From Deltaproteobacteria bacterium (GTDB lineage: Bacteria > Myxococcota_A > Polyangia > Haliangiales > J016), in the NCBI GenBank assembly GCA_003696105.1, contig RFGE01000056.1:1-47862 (forward strand): a stretch of DNA of 47,862 nucleotides, in the 5' to 3' direction. Within the stretch, counting starts at the first letter, position 1. The number at the start of each line of letters is the position of its first letter. Below, piece by piece: positions 27,408 to 39,339 of this stretch. The notes under the pieces are model-generated. The model made no database searches, was not told the DNA's origin, and saw only the letters and a program-made list of their open reading frames with translations. Position numbers and translations under genes: made by a program.

Positions 27408-29519
27408 TCACGGTGCCGGCGGCGCGCCCGGCGGTGCGAGCACGAGGTGAAGCGTTCGTTCGGGGCAGGCCGCTCCCGGGGCGGGCTGTTGCGCCACCAC
27501 CGTTCCGCTGCCCTCGACGGTCACGTCGAAGCCGGCGTCGCGCGCCGCGTCCAGCGCCGCCGCCAGCGGCAGGCCGACGAGTGCCGGCGCGCGGTCGCCG
27601 TCGCGTTCCCCCGCCGGCGCGCGCGCGTCGTCGGCGAACGGCAGGGCGGATTCGTCGGCCGGCTCGTCGTCGCCGGCGGACCCAACCCCACCGCGCTCCG
27701 AGGACGGCGGCGCCGCGCCGCGCTCCGATCCGGCCGCGTGGCGGCCTGCGGCCGCGCGGTCCTTCTCCTGGCCGCCGGTGCCCGGCACGCCGAGGTAGGC
27801 GAGCGTCTCGGTGACGATGCGAGCAAATGCCGGCCCGGCCACCTGGCCGCCGAAGTGGTGTTCGCCGCGGGGGTCGTCGATCACCACGACCACCGCGATC
27901 TTCGGGTCGTCGATCGGCGCGAGCCCGATGAACGACGACAGATACCGGTCCCGGCTGTAGCGGTGCGTTTGCGGGTCGAGCTTGTGCGCGGTGCCGGTCT
28001 TGCCGCCCGCGCGGAATCCCTCGACGCGCACGAACCTCGCCGTGCCGCCATCTTTGCCGCGGTCGAACACCGACGCGAGCATTGGCAGCAATGCCGCCGC
28101 CGTCTCGGGTCGCAGCACGCGGATCCCGGCCGGTTCGTGCTCGTACAGCACGCGGCCGTCCGCATCGCGGACCCGCCGCACGATCCGGGGCTCGTACAAC
28201 ACGCCGCCGTTGCCGACCGCGCCGAGCGCGGCGGCGACCTGCACCGGCGTCGCCGTCATCCCGTAACCGAACGCGTGCGTCGCCAGACCGATGTCGCCCC
28301 ACCGGTCCGGCGGCCGAATCACGCCGGACCGCTCGCCCGGCAGCTCGATGCCCGTCCGCGCTCCGAACCCGAACCGGCGCAGGGCCGCGTACAGCCTGTC
28401 GGCCCCGAGTCGTTGCGCGATCTTGACCGCGCCGACGTTGGACGAGTGCTTGATCACCCCCGCGACGGTGAGCGCGTCTTCCGGGTGCACGTCGCGAATC
28501 ACCTTGCGGCCGATCCGGTAGCGGCCGCCCTCGGTGTCGATCCACTGGTCGGGGCGCACCGCGCCGGCGTCGAGCGCGGCGCCGACCGTGAACACCTTCA
28601 TGATCGAGCCGAGCTCGTAGGCGTCGGTGACGGCCCGATTGCGCGCGCCGCGCCGCGCGGCCGCACGGCCGGCCGGGTCGTTCGGGTCGTACGTCGGCCA
28701 CGAGGCGAGTGCCAGCACCCGGCCCGTGTCGACCTCCGTGACCACGACCGTGCCGGCGGCGGCGCGATTCTCCGCGATCGCGTCGGCGAGCGCGCGCTCG
28801 GCCGCGTACTGCACGAACCGGTCGATCGTGAGCGTGACCGACGCGCCCGCGACCGGCTCGGCGTCGGCGTCGAGGTCGCCGGCGAGCATCGTGCGCCCGC
28901 GCGCGTCGCGCAGCACCGCGCGCCGCACGCGCCGCCCCCGCAGCAGGTCGTCGAGCGCGCGCTCGAGGCCGTCGAGGCCGCGGCCGTCGATGTCGGCGAA
29001 GCCGAGCACCGGCCCGGCGAGCTGCTTGAACGGGTAGTATCGGCGCGGCTCGCGCGCGAGCGCGATGCCCGGCAGGCCCGCGGCGCGCACGGCCGCGGCC
29101 TCCGCCGGAGACACGTGACGTTTGATCCACGTGAAGTACCGGTGCGACGACAGCTTGGCCTCGAGCGCGCGCACGTCGAGGCCGAGCGCCGCCGCCAGCG
29201 CCGCCGCGGTGCCGGCGACGTCCACGACCTGGCGCGGGTTGGCGTACACCGAATCGACGCCGGCGGTCACGGCCAACTCGGCGCCGGTCGCGTCGTAGAT
29301 GACGCCGCGCGGCGCCGGCACCTCCACCGTCCGCACGTGTTGCCGGCGCGCCGCCTCGCGGTAGCGCTCTCCGTCTATCACCTGGATGCCGTAGGCTTTG
29401 ACCGCGATGCCGGCCAGCCCGGCGGTGAGCAGCGCCGCCGCCGCGCACACGCGAACCCTCACCCACCGGCCGATGACCGGCTGGGCTTCGATCGAGCGGC
29501 GGCGGGTGTGCGCGTTCAC
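27408..29519 (-). CDS. ftsI: septal peptidoglycan transpeptidase FtsI (PBP3) with PASTA domain
   Basis: FtsI cross-links septal peptidoglycan. The 703-residue class B PBP has a membrane helix near 21-43, a dimerisation domain (PAPRGVIYDATG), and the transpeptidase domain with active Ser305 in SIMK (305-308), SSN (359-361) and KTGT (507-510). After residue about 580 comes a long Gly/Ala/acidic linker, then a C-terminal PASTA-like domain (about 645-695: LVGLPLAAALDAARDAGF, VVAQQPAPGA). PASTA is common in Gram-positive PBPs and also in myxobacterial FtsI. The GTG start overlaps the ftsL stop (GTGA). Confidence 0.95.
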   Translation of the reverse strand: MNAHTRRRSIEAQPVIGRWVRVRVCAAAALLTAGLAGIAVKAYGIQVIDGERYREAARRQHVRTVEVPAPRGVIYDATGAELAVTAGVDSVYANPRQVVDVAGTAAALAAALGLDVRALEAKLSSHRYFTWIKRHVSPAEAAAVRAAGLPGIALAREPRRYYPFKQLAGPVLGFADIDGRGLDGLERALDDLLRGRRVRRAVLRDARGRTMLAGDLDADAEPVAGASVTLTIDRFVQYAAERALADAIAENRAAAGTVVVTEVDTGRVLALASWPTYDPNDPAGRAAARRGARNRAVTDAYELGSIMKVFTVGAALDAGAVRPDQWIDTEGGRYRIGRKVIRDVHPEDALTVAGVIKHSSNVGAVKIAQRLGADRLYAALRRFGFGARTGIELPGERSGVIRPPDRWGDIGLATHAFGYGMTATPVQVAAALGAVGNGGVLYEPRIVRRVRDADGRVLYEHEPAGIRVLRPETAAALLPMLASVFDRGKDGGTARFVRVEGFRAGGKTGTAHKLDPQTHRYSRDRYLSSFIGLAPIDDPKIAVVVVIDDPRGEHHFGGQVAGPAFARIVTETLAYLGVPGTGGQEKDRAAAGRHAAGSERGAAPPSSERGGVGSAGDDEPADESALPFADDARAPAGERDGDRAPALVGLPLAAALDAARDAGFDVTVEGSGTVVAQQPAPGAACPERTLHLVLAPPGAPPAP

Positions 29520-29845
29520 TGGGCCGCAACGGTCGTGCCGGTCGCCGGCGCGACGCGAATCTGGGCCGGCGCCGGGCGGCGCATGCCGAGCGACAGGGCG
29601 CGCCGCTCGATGCGGTCCGGATGGCGCAGCATCGACCGCTCGAGCCGCAGCCGGCGGTTTTCCTCCTCGAGGCGCTGCAGCCGCGCGGTCTCGCGCGCCA
29701 GCTCGTAGCCGAGACGCACCATCTCGTGTTGGCGGCGGATGTGCGCGAGCGCCAGCGCGAGCGCGGCGGCCGCGACGATCAACATCGTGGCGACGGCGAC
29801 GCGGCGCGGCGCGGCGGGAGCAGGGGGTGTGCGGTGGGCGGCCAT
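29516..29845 (-). CDS. ftsL: cell division protein FtsL
   Basis: A 109-residue bitopic protein: short basic N terminus, one membrane helix (about 17-38), then a leucine-rich coiled coil (RLQRLEEENRRLRLERSML) and a short C-terminal tail. This layout, and the place between rsmH and ftsI, identify FtsL, which bridges FtsQ and FtsB to FtsW-FtsI. Sequence conservation in FtsL is low, so the call rests on layout and position. The start overlaps the rsmH stop (TGATG). Confidence 0.88.
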   Translation of the reverse strand: MAAHRTPPAPAAPRRVAVATMLIVAAAALALALAHIRRQHEMVRLGYELARETARLQRLEEENRRLRLERSMLRHPDRIERRALSLGMRRPAPAQIRVAPATGTTVAAQ

Positions 29846-30792
29846 CAGTCCTCTACCTTCTCGCACGCGCGCAGGCGGGCGGACCGAGCGCGCGGGTTGC
29901 GTGCGATCTCCGCGTCGGACGGCGCGATCGGTTTGCGCGTGACGCGGCGGCACACCGGTCGCGTGCGCTCGCCGGCTCGCGCCGCGAGATCCGGCGGCAG
30001 GCCAGACACGCTCTCCAACTCGCGGAAGCGCCGCTTGACCAGGCGGTCCTCCAGCGAGTGAAACGAGATGATCACGCAGCGGCCGCCCGGCGCGAGCCAC
30101 TCGGGAAATGCGGCGAGGAATCGCGCCAACTCCTCCAACTCGCGGTTGACCGCGATGCGCAGCGCCTGAAACGTGCGCGTCGCCGGGTGGATCCGCATGT
30201 GTCGCCGCGCCTTCGCCGGGATCGCGTCGGTGACGACCGCGGCGAGTTCAGCCGTGGTCGCCAGGTCGCCGGCGCGCGCGCGCTCCTTGATCACGGCGGC
30301 GATCCGCGCGCTGAACCGCTCCTCGCCCAGCTCGCGCAGCACGTCCGCGAGTTCGTCGCGAGTCAGCTGCCGGATCAGGTCGAGCGCGGTGTCGCCGCGC
30401 GTCGGATCCATGCGCATGTCGAGCGGGCCGTCGTGCGAGAACGAAAACCCGCGTTCGGCCGTGTCGAGCTGGTGGGACGACACGCCCAGGTCGAGCAGGA
30501 AGCCGTCGACCCGGTCGACGCCCAGCCGCCCCAGCACGTCGGCGATGTTGCCGAAACTATCGTGGACCAGCGTGACCCGCTCCCGGTACGGCGCGAGGCG
30601 CTCGCGGGCCGCCGCGAGCGCGTCCGGGTCGCGATCGACCGCGATCAGGCGGCCGTCGGGACCGGACGCGTCGAGGATGCGGACGGCGTGCCCCGCCCCG
30701 CCGACCGTGCCGTCCACGTAGGTGCGGCCCGGCGCGGGAGCCAACAGCGCGAGGGCCTCGTCGGCGAGGACGGTCTCGTGGCGGAACGACAC
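29845..30792 (-). CDS. rsmH: 16S rRNA (cytosine1402-N4)-methyltransferase
   Basis: RsmH (MraW) N4-methylates C1402 of 16S rRNA. The 315-residue protein starts HETVLADEALALL, then has the SAM-binding VDGTVGGAGHA, IAVDRDPDAL, FLLDLGVSSHQLD, FQALRIAVNREL and ISFHSLEDRLVK, all RsmH motifs. It is the first gene of the dcw cluster; no mraZ precedes it. The GTG start at 30792 gives the conserved N terminus; the frame is open further upstream, but I see no ATG and no homology there. A weak promoter candidate lies at 30830-30858. Confidence 0.95.
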   Translation of the reverse strand: MSFRHETVLADEALALLAPAPGRTYVDGTVGGAGHAVRILDASGPDGRLIAVDRDPDALAAARERLAPYRERVTLVHDSFGNIADVLGRLGVDRVDGFLLDLGVSSHQLDTAERGFSFSHDGPLDMRMDPTRGDTALDLIRQLTRDELADVLRELGEERFSARIAAVIKERARAGDLATTAELAAVVTDAIPAKARRHMRIHPATRTFQALRIAVNRELEELARFLAAFPEWLAPGGRCVIISFHSLEDRLVKRRFRELESVSGLPPDLAARAGERTRPVCRRVTRKPIAPSDAEIARNPRARSARLRACEKVED

Positions 30793-30829
30793 GTTTGTTC
30801 GGTTCGCGAGCGTGGAGGGTGCACCGAGC

Positions 30830-30858
30830 GTGTTACCGCCCCGTCGCGCGGTGGGCAA
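30830..30858 (-). promoter_or_regulatory. possible promoter of the dcw cluster
   Basis: On the minus strand: TTGCCC (30858-30853), a 17-base spacer, TAACAC (30835-30830). The leader would be about 31 bases. The -10 is poor, so this is only a candidate. Confidence 0.3.
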
Positions 30859-30970
30859 CTTTTTGCGGATTCCCGGGCGGTTGCAAGCGATCGCGGGGGC
30901 TGCGCGGCCCGGGCGATCCACAGGCGAGCCGAGGCCAGCGGATACAGCCCGGATCGAAAACTACACACTC

Positions 30971-30979
30971 TGTGGAAAA
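30971..30979 (-). promoter_or_regulatory. DnaA-box-like nonamer
   Basis: TGTGGAAAA, which is TTTTCCACA on the minus strand and fits the relaxed DnaA box TTWTNCACA. It is single, so it is not an origin; a chance match is possible. Confidence 0.3.
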
Positions 30980-31027
30980 ATTGAGCGATCACCTGAACGA
31001 CTGTTCTGTATTGAAAGGTACGCAGTC

Positions 31028-31056
31028 TTGACGAGTCGCCGCCATCACGCTAGAAT
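31028..31056 (+). promoter_or_regulatory. strong sigma-70-type promoter of the Fic gene
   Basis: TTGACG (31028-31033), exactly 17 bases, TAGAAT (31051-31056): the best sigma-70 match in the window. Start of transcription is expected near 31063, leaving a leader of about 30 bases with a GGGGGA ribosome-binding site. Confidence 0.7.
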
Positions 31057-31093
31057 CGCTCGATATTTATCGTCCAACTGGGGGACGCATCGC

Positions 31094-31906
31094 ATGCTTA
31101 GGTGGGAAGAGAAACAAGACATCGGAGAAACGTATCAGAAGGTCGAGGCGGCGGTCGCCGAGTGGCGGGAGCGCGAGCAGGAGGTACTGCCCGAAGTGCG
31201 CGACACGTTCCACGAAAAGCTGATCATTTCGTGGATCTTTCACGACAGCGCGCTCGAGGGCGAGGTGCTCACCTACAGCGAGATCAAGGCCGCGACCGAT
31301 CGCAACATCATCAGCGACGTCTCCCTGATCCCGGCCTACGAGGACATCAAGGCGTTCGACAGCGCGGCGCGCTTCGCGATCGACTACGCCGCGAGCCGCA
31401 AGAAGCCGATCAACCTCGACCTGGTGCGCGAGCTGCTCGCGCTGGTCGATCCGGCCGAAGGGGCGAAGGGCGCGCCGTACCGCAAGGAAAACCCCCTGCA
31501 CCGGCTCTACTACCACGAGATCGCGCCCCCGGAGAAGGTTCCGCAGCAGATGCGCAAGTTCGGCGAGTGGCTCGCGCAGATCCACAAGGCCGACGCGCAT
31601 CCGATCGCGCTGGCGGTCGCCGCGCACCGGCGGCTCATGGGCATCTTCCCGTGGCCGAAGGCGACCGGCCGTGTCGCGCGCATCCTGAGCAACCTGATCC
31701 TGCTTCGCCACGACTACCCGCTGGCCGTCATCCACTCGATCGATCGCCAGCGCTACTACGAGGCGTTGCGCACGGACGACGACAAGCTCGAGTTTTTGTA
31801 CCTCGAAGCGGTCGAGACCACCGCGACCGCGGCCACCCGCGTGTACGACGAGGCGATCGCCCGCGCGGCGCGCGCGACCTCCGGCCGCGGCCGCCGCGCC
31901 TCGTAG
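31094..31906 (+). CDS. Fic-domain protein with degenerate active-site motif
   Basis: A 270-residue Fic-fold protein. Upstream landmarks fit a class II Fic protein: [11 protein letters not shown] (residues 50-60) matches the usual SxxxEG inhibitory helix, [12 protein letters not shown] matches the flap, and the [11 protein letters not shown] helix leads into the core. The catalytic loop, normally HPFxDGNGRxxR, reads [12 protein letters not shown] (185-196): the catalytic His is Phe, the Asp/Glu is Lys and the Asn is Thr, while the Gly-Arg and final Arg remain. It is therefore unlikely to do standard AMP transfer. It has its own strong promoter and a GGGGGA site before the ATG. It precedes argH by 85 bases; a functional link is not evident. 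Confidence 0.8.
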   Translation: MLRWEEKQDIGETYQKVEAAVAEWREREQEVLPEVRDTFHEKLIISWIFHDSALEGEVLTYSEIKAATDRNIISDVSLIPAYEDIKAFDSAARFAIDYAASRKKPINLDLVRELLALVDPAEGAKGAPYRKENPLHRLYYHEIAPPEKVPQQMRKFGEWLAQIHKADAHPIALAVAAHRRLMGIFPWPKATGRVARILSNLILLRHDYPLAVIHSIDRQRYYEALRTDDDKLEFLYLEAVETTATAATRVYDEAIARAARATSGRGRRAS

Positions 31907-31991
31907 CCCGCCGCGCCTCGCCGCACGCAGCCGGCGTCCCGTCGCGTTCGCGTGTGCGGGCGGCGGCCGGATTGCTGGTAAGGTCCGGGCG

Positions 31992-33370
<1,379 letters not shown>

Positions 33371-33374
<4 letters not shown>

Positions 33375-34636
33375 ACCACTTCCGCTACGTCGGGGACGAT
33401 CTGTGGTGCGAGGACGTGCCGCTTTCGCGCATCGCCGGCGAGGTCGGCACGCCGACCTACGTCTACAGCAGCGCGACCCTCACGCGCCACTACCAGGTGT
33501 TCGACGCCGCGCTCGCGGGGCTCGACCACCTGATCTGCTATTCGGTCAAGGCGAACAGCAACCTCGCGGTGCTCAAGCTGCTGTTCGATCTCGGCGCCGG
33601 CGCCGACGTGGTGTCCGGCGGCGAGCTGTTTCGGGCGCTGCGCGCCGGCGTCGATCCGAGCAAGGTCGTGTTCTCGGGGGTCGGCAAGACCGAGCCCGAA
33701 ATCCGCATGGCGCTCGACGCCGGCATCCGCGCGTTCAACGTCGAGTCGCGCGACGAGCTGCACGCGATCGCGCGGGTCGCGGCCGCCGCCGGCGCGCGCG
33801 CGCCGGTCGCGCTGCGCGTCAACCCGGACGTCGACGCCGAGACGCATCCGTACATCTCGACGGGATTGCAGAAAAACAAGTTCGGCATCCCGATGCCGCG
33901 CGCGCGCGACGTCTACCGCGAGGCGCGCGATCTGCCGTCCATCGACATCGTGGGGATCGACTGCCACATCGGCTCGCAGCTCACCAAGACGTCCCCGTTC
34001 GCCGACGCGATCGCCCGCCTGCGCGAGCTGGTGGTCGCGCTGCGCGACGACGGCATCGCCATCCGATCGGTCGACATCGGCGGCGGCCTCGGCATCCCGT
34101 ACCGGGAGGAGACCGATCTGCCGTCGCCGGCCGACTACGGCGCCGCGGTCGCCGGCGCGCTCGCCCCGCTGGCCGACCTCGGCCTGACCGTGCTGTGCGA
34201 GCCGGGGCGGGTCATCGCCGGAAACGCCGGCGTGCTGCTCACCCGCGTCCTGTATCACAAGTCCACCGACGTCAAGAACTTCGTGATCGTGGACGCCGCG
34301 TTCAACGACCTGCTGCGCCCGGCGTTCTACGACGCCTACCACGCGATCAAGCCGGTTCGGCGGCGCGGGGACGCGGACACGTGGGTCGCGGACGTCGTCG
34401 GACCGATCTGCGAGACCGGCGATTTCCTCGCGCGCGACCGCTCGCTGCCGCGCACGCACAACGGCGACCTGCTCGCGGTGATGTCCGCTGGCGCTTACGG
34501 GTTCGTCATGGCGAGCAACTACAACTCGCGCCCGCGCGCCGCCGAGGTGCTGGTGCGCGGCGACCGCTTCGCGGTCGTGCGCGCCCGCGAGACGCTCGAG
34601 CAGCTCGTCGCCGGCGAGACGATCCCCGACTGGTAG
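33371..34636 (+). CDS. lysA: diaminopimelate decarboxylase
   Basis: LysA decarboxylates meso-DAP to L-lysine, a PLP enzyme of the alanine-racemase fold. The 421-residue protein has Lys60 in YSVKANSN (PLP Schiff base), [44 protein letters not shown] and the active-site cysteine in ICETGDFLA. The ATG overlaps the argH stop and sits behind a strong GGAGGG site. It competes with MurE for meso-DAP. It converges with the broken phosphatase gene, 14 bases apart. Confidence 0.97.
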
Positions 34637-34650
34637 CCGGCGCGCCGCGG

Positions 34651-35742
34651 TTACGGGCTCGGCGGCGCGAACGTGCAGCGGACGCCGCGGTGGTCGCTGC
34701 GCTGGGTCATGCGCTGCTCCCCGTCAGCGTCGTACGTCACGAGATCGTCGAAGATGACCTGGACGTCGACCGGCGCCGACGGGTCGAGATTGCGGTACAG
34801 GCAGTGATCGATGCGCTCGTCAAATTCACATTTGGCAGGTGGCAACAGCTGCAGCGGATCGGCGCCGAGGCGGCAGAAGGTGCACTGGTCTTCGGCGCCG
34901 ACCGTGACGCCGGCGTCCGACCAGAAGCTGAGCAGCTGATTGTACGCGAGCAGGTTTTCGGCTCCGACGCATCCGGGTTCCTCCGCGTACGGACAGGCGG
35001 CCTCGTAGGAGCAGCCCGTCTGCGGACCCGTGTTGAAGTCGCCGAGAAACAGCGTCGGGTCGTTTTCGTAGCCGAGATCGGCGATCTACGCCTCCACCTT
35101 TTCCGCCTCGCCCTTCGTGATGTTGATGTCGAAGGCTTCGAAGTGGGTGCACAGCCAGTGGAAGTACGACGTGTCGGTCACCACGTCGACGGCCAGGGCG
35201 ATGCGGTCGACGCCCTGTCCGTCGCCGTCGAAGAACAGCTCGCGCCCGCGGTACAGCGGATGCTTCGACAGCATCAGGATGCCGTTGTTGAACGGAGTCA
35301 CCCCGGTCCAGCTCCAGTAGGAGTACGGGAACACGTCCTCTACCATCGCGGCGATTTGCGCGGGCGACGTGTACTGCAAGAACACTTCCTGCATGCACAC
35401 GAGGTCGGCGTCCAGCCCGCGGATGGCCTCGACGACGAGCGGCATCCGCTCCGGCGCGTACTTGATGAGCTGGGTGAACGCCACGTTGTAGGTCACGGCG
35501 GTCACGTCGACCGGCCCATTGGGCAGCGGATCCGGCAACTCCTCCGGAATGACGGCCGTGCCCGCGTCGGGCGCCGGCGCGGCGTCGGGCGCGCGCGCGT
35601 CGGGGCGCGGTGCGGCGTCGATGCGGGTCGTGTCGTCGTCGTCGTCGCCCCCGCCGCAGGCGAGCGCGGCGGCAGCGAACGCGGCGGTCCAAACCAGGGG
35701 CGCCAGGCGGCGCGGCGACCAAGCGGAACGGCTCGATGTCAT
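34651..35742 (-). pseudogene. endonuclease/exonuclease/phosphatase-family lipoprotein interrupted by an amber codon
   Basis: The frame runs 363 sense codons, but codon 219 (35088-35086) is TAG. The first 218 residues have a lipobox-type LAC with an Asp run, an Asp/Ala/Pro linker and the start of an EEP domain (TYNVAFTQL, VCMQEVF, THFEAFD). In the same frame, downstream of the TAG, come FLGDFNTGP, ERIDHCLYR and SDHRGV, the second half of the EEP fold (residues about 227-355). The catalytic site is split between the two parts, so the short product should be inactive. Causes could be a recent nonsense mutation, readthrough, or a sequence error. Other genes here end in TAG, so this is not a recoded genome. 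A GGGAG site precedes the ATG. Confidence 0.85.
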
Positions 35743-35819
35743 AAGCTATCTCCCTGCCGGCGCCCCCACCGTGCACCCGCGCGCGGTGGCGCACTGCCGA
35801 CGTGGCTCGAATGACGCCG

Positions 35820-35849
35820 ATTGTACGCGATCCGGCCCCGCGAGTTCAA
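35820..35849 (-). promoter_or_regulatory. probable promoter of the EEP lipoprotein gene
   Basis: On the minus strand: TTGAAC (35849-35844), an 18-base spacer, TACAAT (35825-35820). The leader would be about 70 bases. It overlaps the end of the upstream gene. Confidence 0.5.
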
Positions 35850-37549
35850 AACGACAACCGCGCACCGAGGGTGGCTACCCGCGCGCCGGCGACATCCACG
35901 GCGGCCCCGAGCGCCGGCTGCGCCCGCGGCAGCCGCGGCCGGTCCCGGTTGCGGGTGAGGTAGGCGCCGGCGATCAGCCCGACGGTCATGCCGCCGAGCG
36001 CAAAGTGCTGGACGCGTTCGGTGCCCGCGACGTCCTCGGGGAACGCCTGGGCGAGCGCGACGCCGGCGACGATGCCGGCGAGCGCGGACAGGTCGATCAG
36101 GGCGACCGTCCCGCGCCGGTAGTCGGTGCGCGCGGCGATCGTCGCGCCGGCGGCGATGCCGACGTTGAGCCCGGCGAGGGTGAGCGCGGCGCCGAGGCGC
36201 GGACGCCTGGCGGGCTGGTCGAACAGCGCCCAGAACAGCGCGCCGGTGGTGGCGCCCCACATCGCCCCCGAGTTGATCATCGCCGCGTCGCCGGCGCTCA
36301 ACCGCAGGCGGTCCTTCGTGAACGCCGCGACGCCGAGCCCGGCCACGCCGGACGCCAGCGCGACGCCCGAGATCGTCTGGCCCCGACCGCAGTCCACCGC
36401 GTCGTCGTCGTCGTCGTACCGGCACGCGGCGAGGCTCGCGATCAGCGCGCCCTCGCCGACGCCGATCGCGGTGGCGCCGATCAGGTACGAGCTGTCTCCG
36501 ACCGCAATGTCCTCGTCGATGCCGAAGTACGCGCCGGTGAACCCGATGCCGACGCCGAACAGGCCGCCGAGAGACGCCGCCGTGGTGTCCGGGTCGAACG
36601 TGGCCGCGAGCGCGCCGCCGCCGAACAGGCCACCGACGCCGGCGGCGATCAGCAACTCGGTCCGCCCCGACCGCGGCGGTTCCGGCAAGTGCACGGCGAG
36701 AGTCGCCGCACGGTCGGCTCGCACCGTCAGCGTACGGGTCACTGGCGTTCGGCGCGGTGCTTCGACCGTGACCTCGTAGGTGCCGATCGGCAGGCTGTCG
36801 GCGTACGAGCCGATGCCGACGAGGCGCTTGTCCACGAAGATGCGCGCGGTGATCGGCGACGCGGTGATGCGCACGCGACCGCGCAGCGGTTGCAACTGGA
36901 AGTAGTAGCTGTACGGCTGGCCGATCTCGGCGACCACCCGCTGGCGGACCGTCTCGTAGCCGGGCGCCTCGATCGTCATCGTGTACACGCCGCGCCGCAC
37001 GACCAGCGCATCGCCGTTGGCCGAGCCCTGCGCGGCCACGCCCGTCGGCCCGCTGAGCGTGACGCGGGCGCCCGGCGGCACGGTGGCGACCCGCACGCGC
37101 GCCGGCAGGTTGCGCAGGACTTCGACCCGGTTGGCGATGATGTCGCGGGTCTTCTGCTCGCCGGGCGGCGCCTCGATGATGTACCGGTCGAGGTAGGCGA
37201 CCGCTTTTTCGTAGTTCACCAGCCGCTCGTACGCCTGGCCGATATCGACGAGGATCGACGGGTAGCGGCCGTAGCAGTAGGCCGCCACGAACTCCTCGAT
37301 CGCGCCTTCGTAGTCGCCCTGTGCGTACAGCACCGTGCCGCGGTCGTAATGCTCCGACACGCGCGCATCGATGACGTCGCGCGACAGCCCCGCCGGCCGC
37401 TCGCACCGATCGACCTCGGCGGTGTCGGCGCCGGGCCCAGCCGGGTCGCCGCCGAAGACCCCGGCGGTGCGCTTGTGGGCCGACTGCGCGCGGGCGGCGC
37501 TCGCCCCGACCGCCACCACCGCTGCCGCGACGATCGCCGCGGTGCGCAC
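35846..37549 (-). CDS. secreted TPR-PEGA protein
   Basis: A 567-residue exported protein: signal peptide (cleavage likely after ARA, residue 21), a TPR region about 65-125 (RGTVLYAQGDYEGAIEEFVAAY), then two PEGA-like beta domains, about 150-225 (ATVPPGARVTLSGP) and 228-295 (ITASPITARIFVDKRLVG). Residues from about 300 to the end alternate Gly/Ala-rich hydrophobic segments and end in Phe, which recalls an outer-membrane domain but could also be inner-membrane helices. The GTG start is one base after the kinase stop, so it is the second gene of that operon. It may be a target or partner of the kinase; this is an inference from position. Confidence 0.7.
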   Translation of the reverse strand: MRTAAIVAAAVVAVGASAARAQSAHKRTAGVFGGDPAGPGADTAEVDRCERPAGLSRDVIDARVSEHYDRGTVLYAQGDYEGAIEEFVAAYCYGRYPSILVDIGQAYERLVNYEKAVAYLDRYIIEAPPGEQKTRDIIANRVEVLRNLPARVRVATVPPGARVTLSGPTGVAAQGSANGDALVVRRGVYTMTIEAPGYETVRQRVVAEIGQPYSYYFQLQPLRGRVRITASPITARIFVDKRLVGIGSYADSLPIGTYEVTVEAPRRTPVTRTLTVRADRAATLAVHLPEPPRSGRTELLIAAGVGGLFGGGALAATFDPDTTAASLGGLFGVGIGFTGAYFGIDEDIAVGDSSYLIGATAIGVGEGALIASLAACRYDDDDDAVDCGRGQTISGVALASGVAGLGVAAFTKDRLRLSAGDAAMINSGAMWGATTGALFWALFDQPARRPRLGAALTLAGLNVGIAAGATIAARTDYRRGTVALIDLSALAGIVAGVALAQAFPEDVAGTERVQHFALGGMTVGLIAGAYLTRNRDRPRLPRAQPALGAAVDVAGARVATLGARLSF

Positions 37550-37550
37550 G

Positions 37551-39227
<1,677 letters not shown>

Positions 39228-39237
39228 CGATGGGTCG

Positions 39238-39266
39238 ATCGTAGGCGGCCCCCGAGGGGTTTTCAA
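39238..39266 (-). promoter_or_regulatory. probable promoter of the kinase-PEGA operon
   Basis: On the minus strand: TTGAAA (39266-39261), exactly 17 bases, TACGAT (39243-39238), then 10 bases to the ATG at 39227. Start of transcription would be only about three bases before the ATG. Confidence 0.6.
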
Positions 39267-39322
39267 CCGCAAGCCAGCGACCCGGCGTGCGCGCCGTCGG
39301 CCCCGCGCGCGGCGCGCACCTG

Positions 39323-39331
39323 TGCTATAAG
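39323..39331 (+). promoter_or_regulatory. extended -10 promoter of ahcY
   Basis: TGC-TATAAG at 39323-39331, an extended -10 with no clear -35, 8 bases before the ATG at 39340. It implies a leaderless or nearly leaderless mRNA. Confidence 0.45.
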
Positions 39332-39339
39332 CGGCCGCC

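Larger units (their letters stand above)
30793..31093. other. intergenic region between rsmH and the Fic gene
   Basis: This stretch is more AT-rich than its surroundings in its right half. It holds a possible dcw promoter, one DnaA-box-like sequence and a strong sigma-70-type promoter for the Fic gene, listed separately. I see no gene and none of the direct TGGG-type repeats that MraZ binds. Confidence 0.6.

Noticed and set aside
30971-30979. A replication origin near the dcw cluster
   Set aside because: Only one DnaA-like box, no AT-rich unwinding stretch, and no dnaA, dnaN or gyrB nearby.
34651-35742. A frameshift in the EEP lipoprotein gene
   Set aside because: Translation shows both halves are in the same frame; only a stop codon separates them.
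34651-35742. TAG reassigned to an amino acid across the genome
   Set aside because: TAG is the stop of tal, trmB, murC, lysA and the Fic gene.
39250-39266. CCCC-GA-GGGG-TTTT as a terminator
   Set aside because: The loop would be only two bases, and the T run forms the -35 of the kinase promoter on the other strand.
39228-39339. SAH riboswitch before ahcY
   Set aside because: The CCGAGG-like string is present, but the conserved paired elements and the GGCUCGG part are not, and the -10 lies 8 bases before the ATG, leaving no room for a leader.
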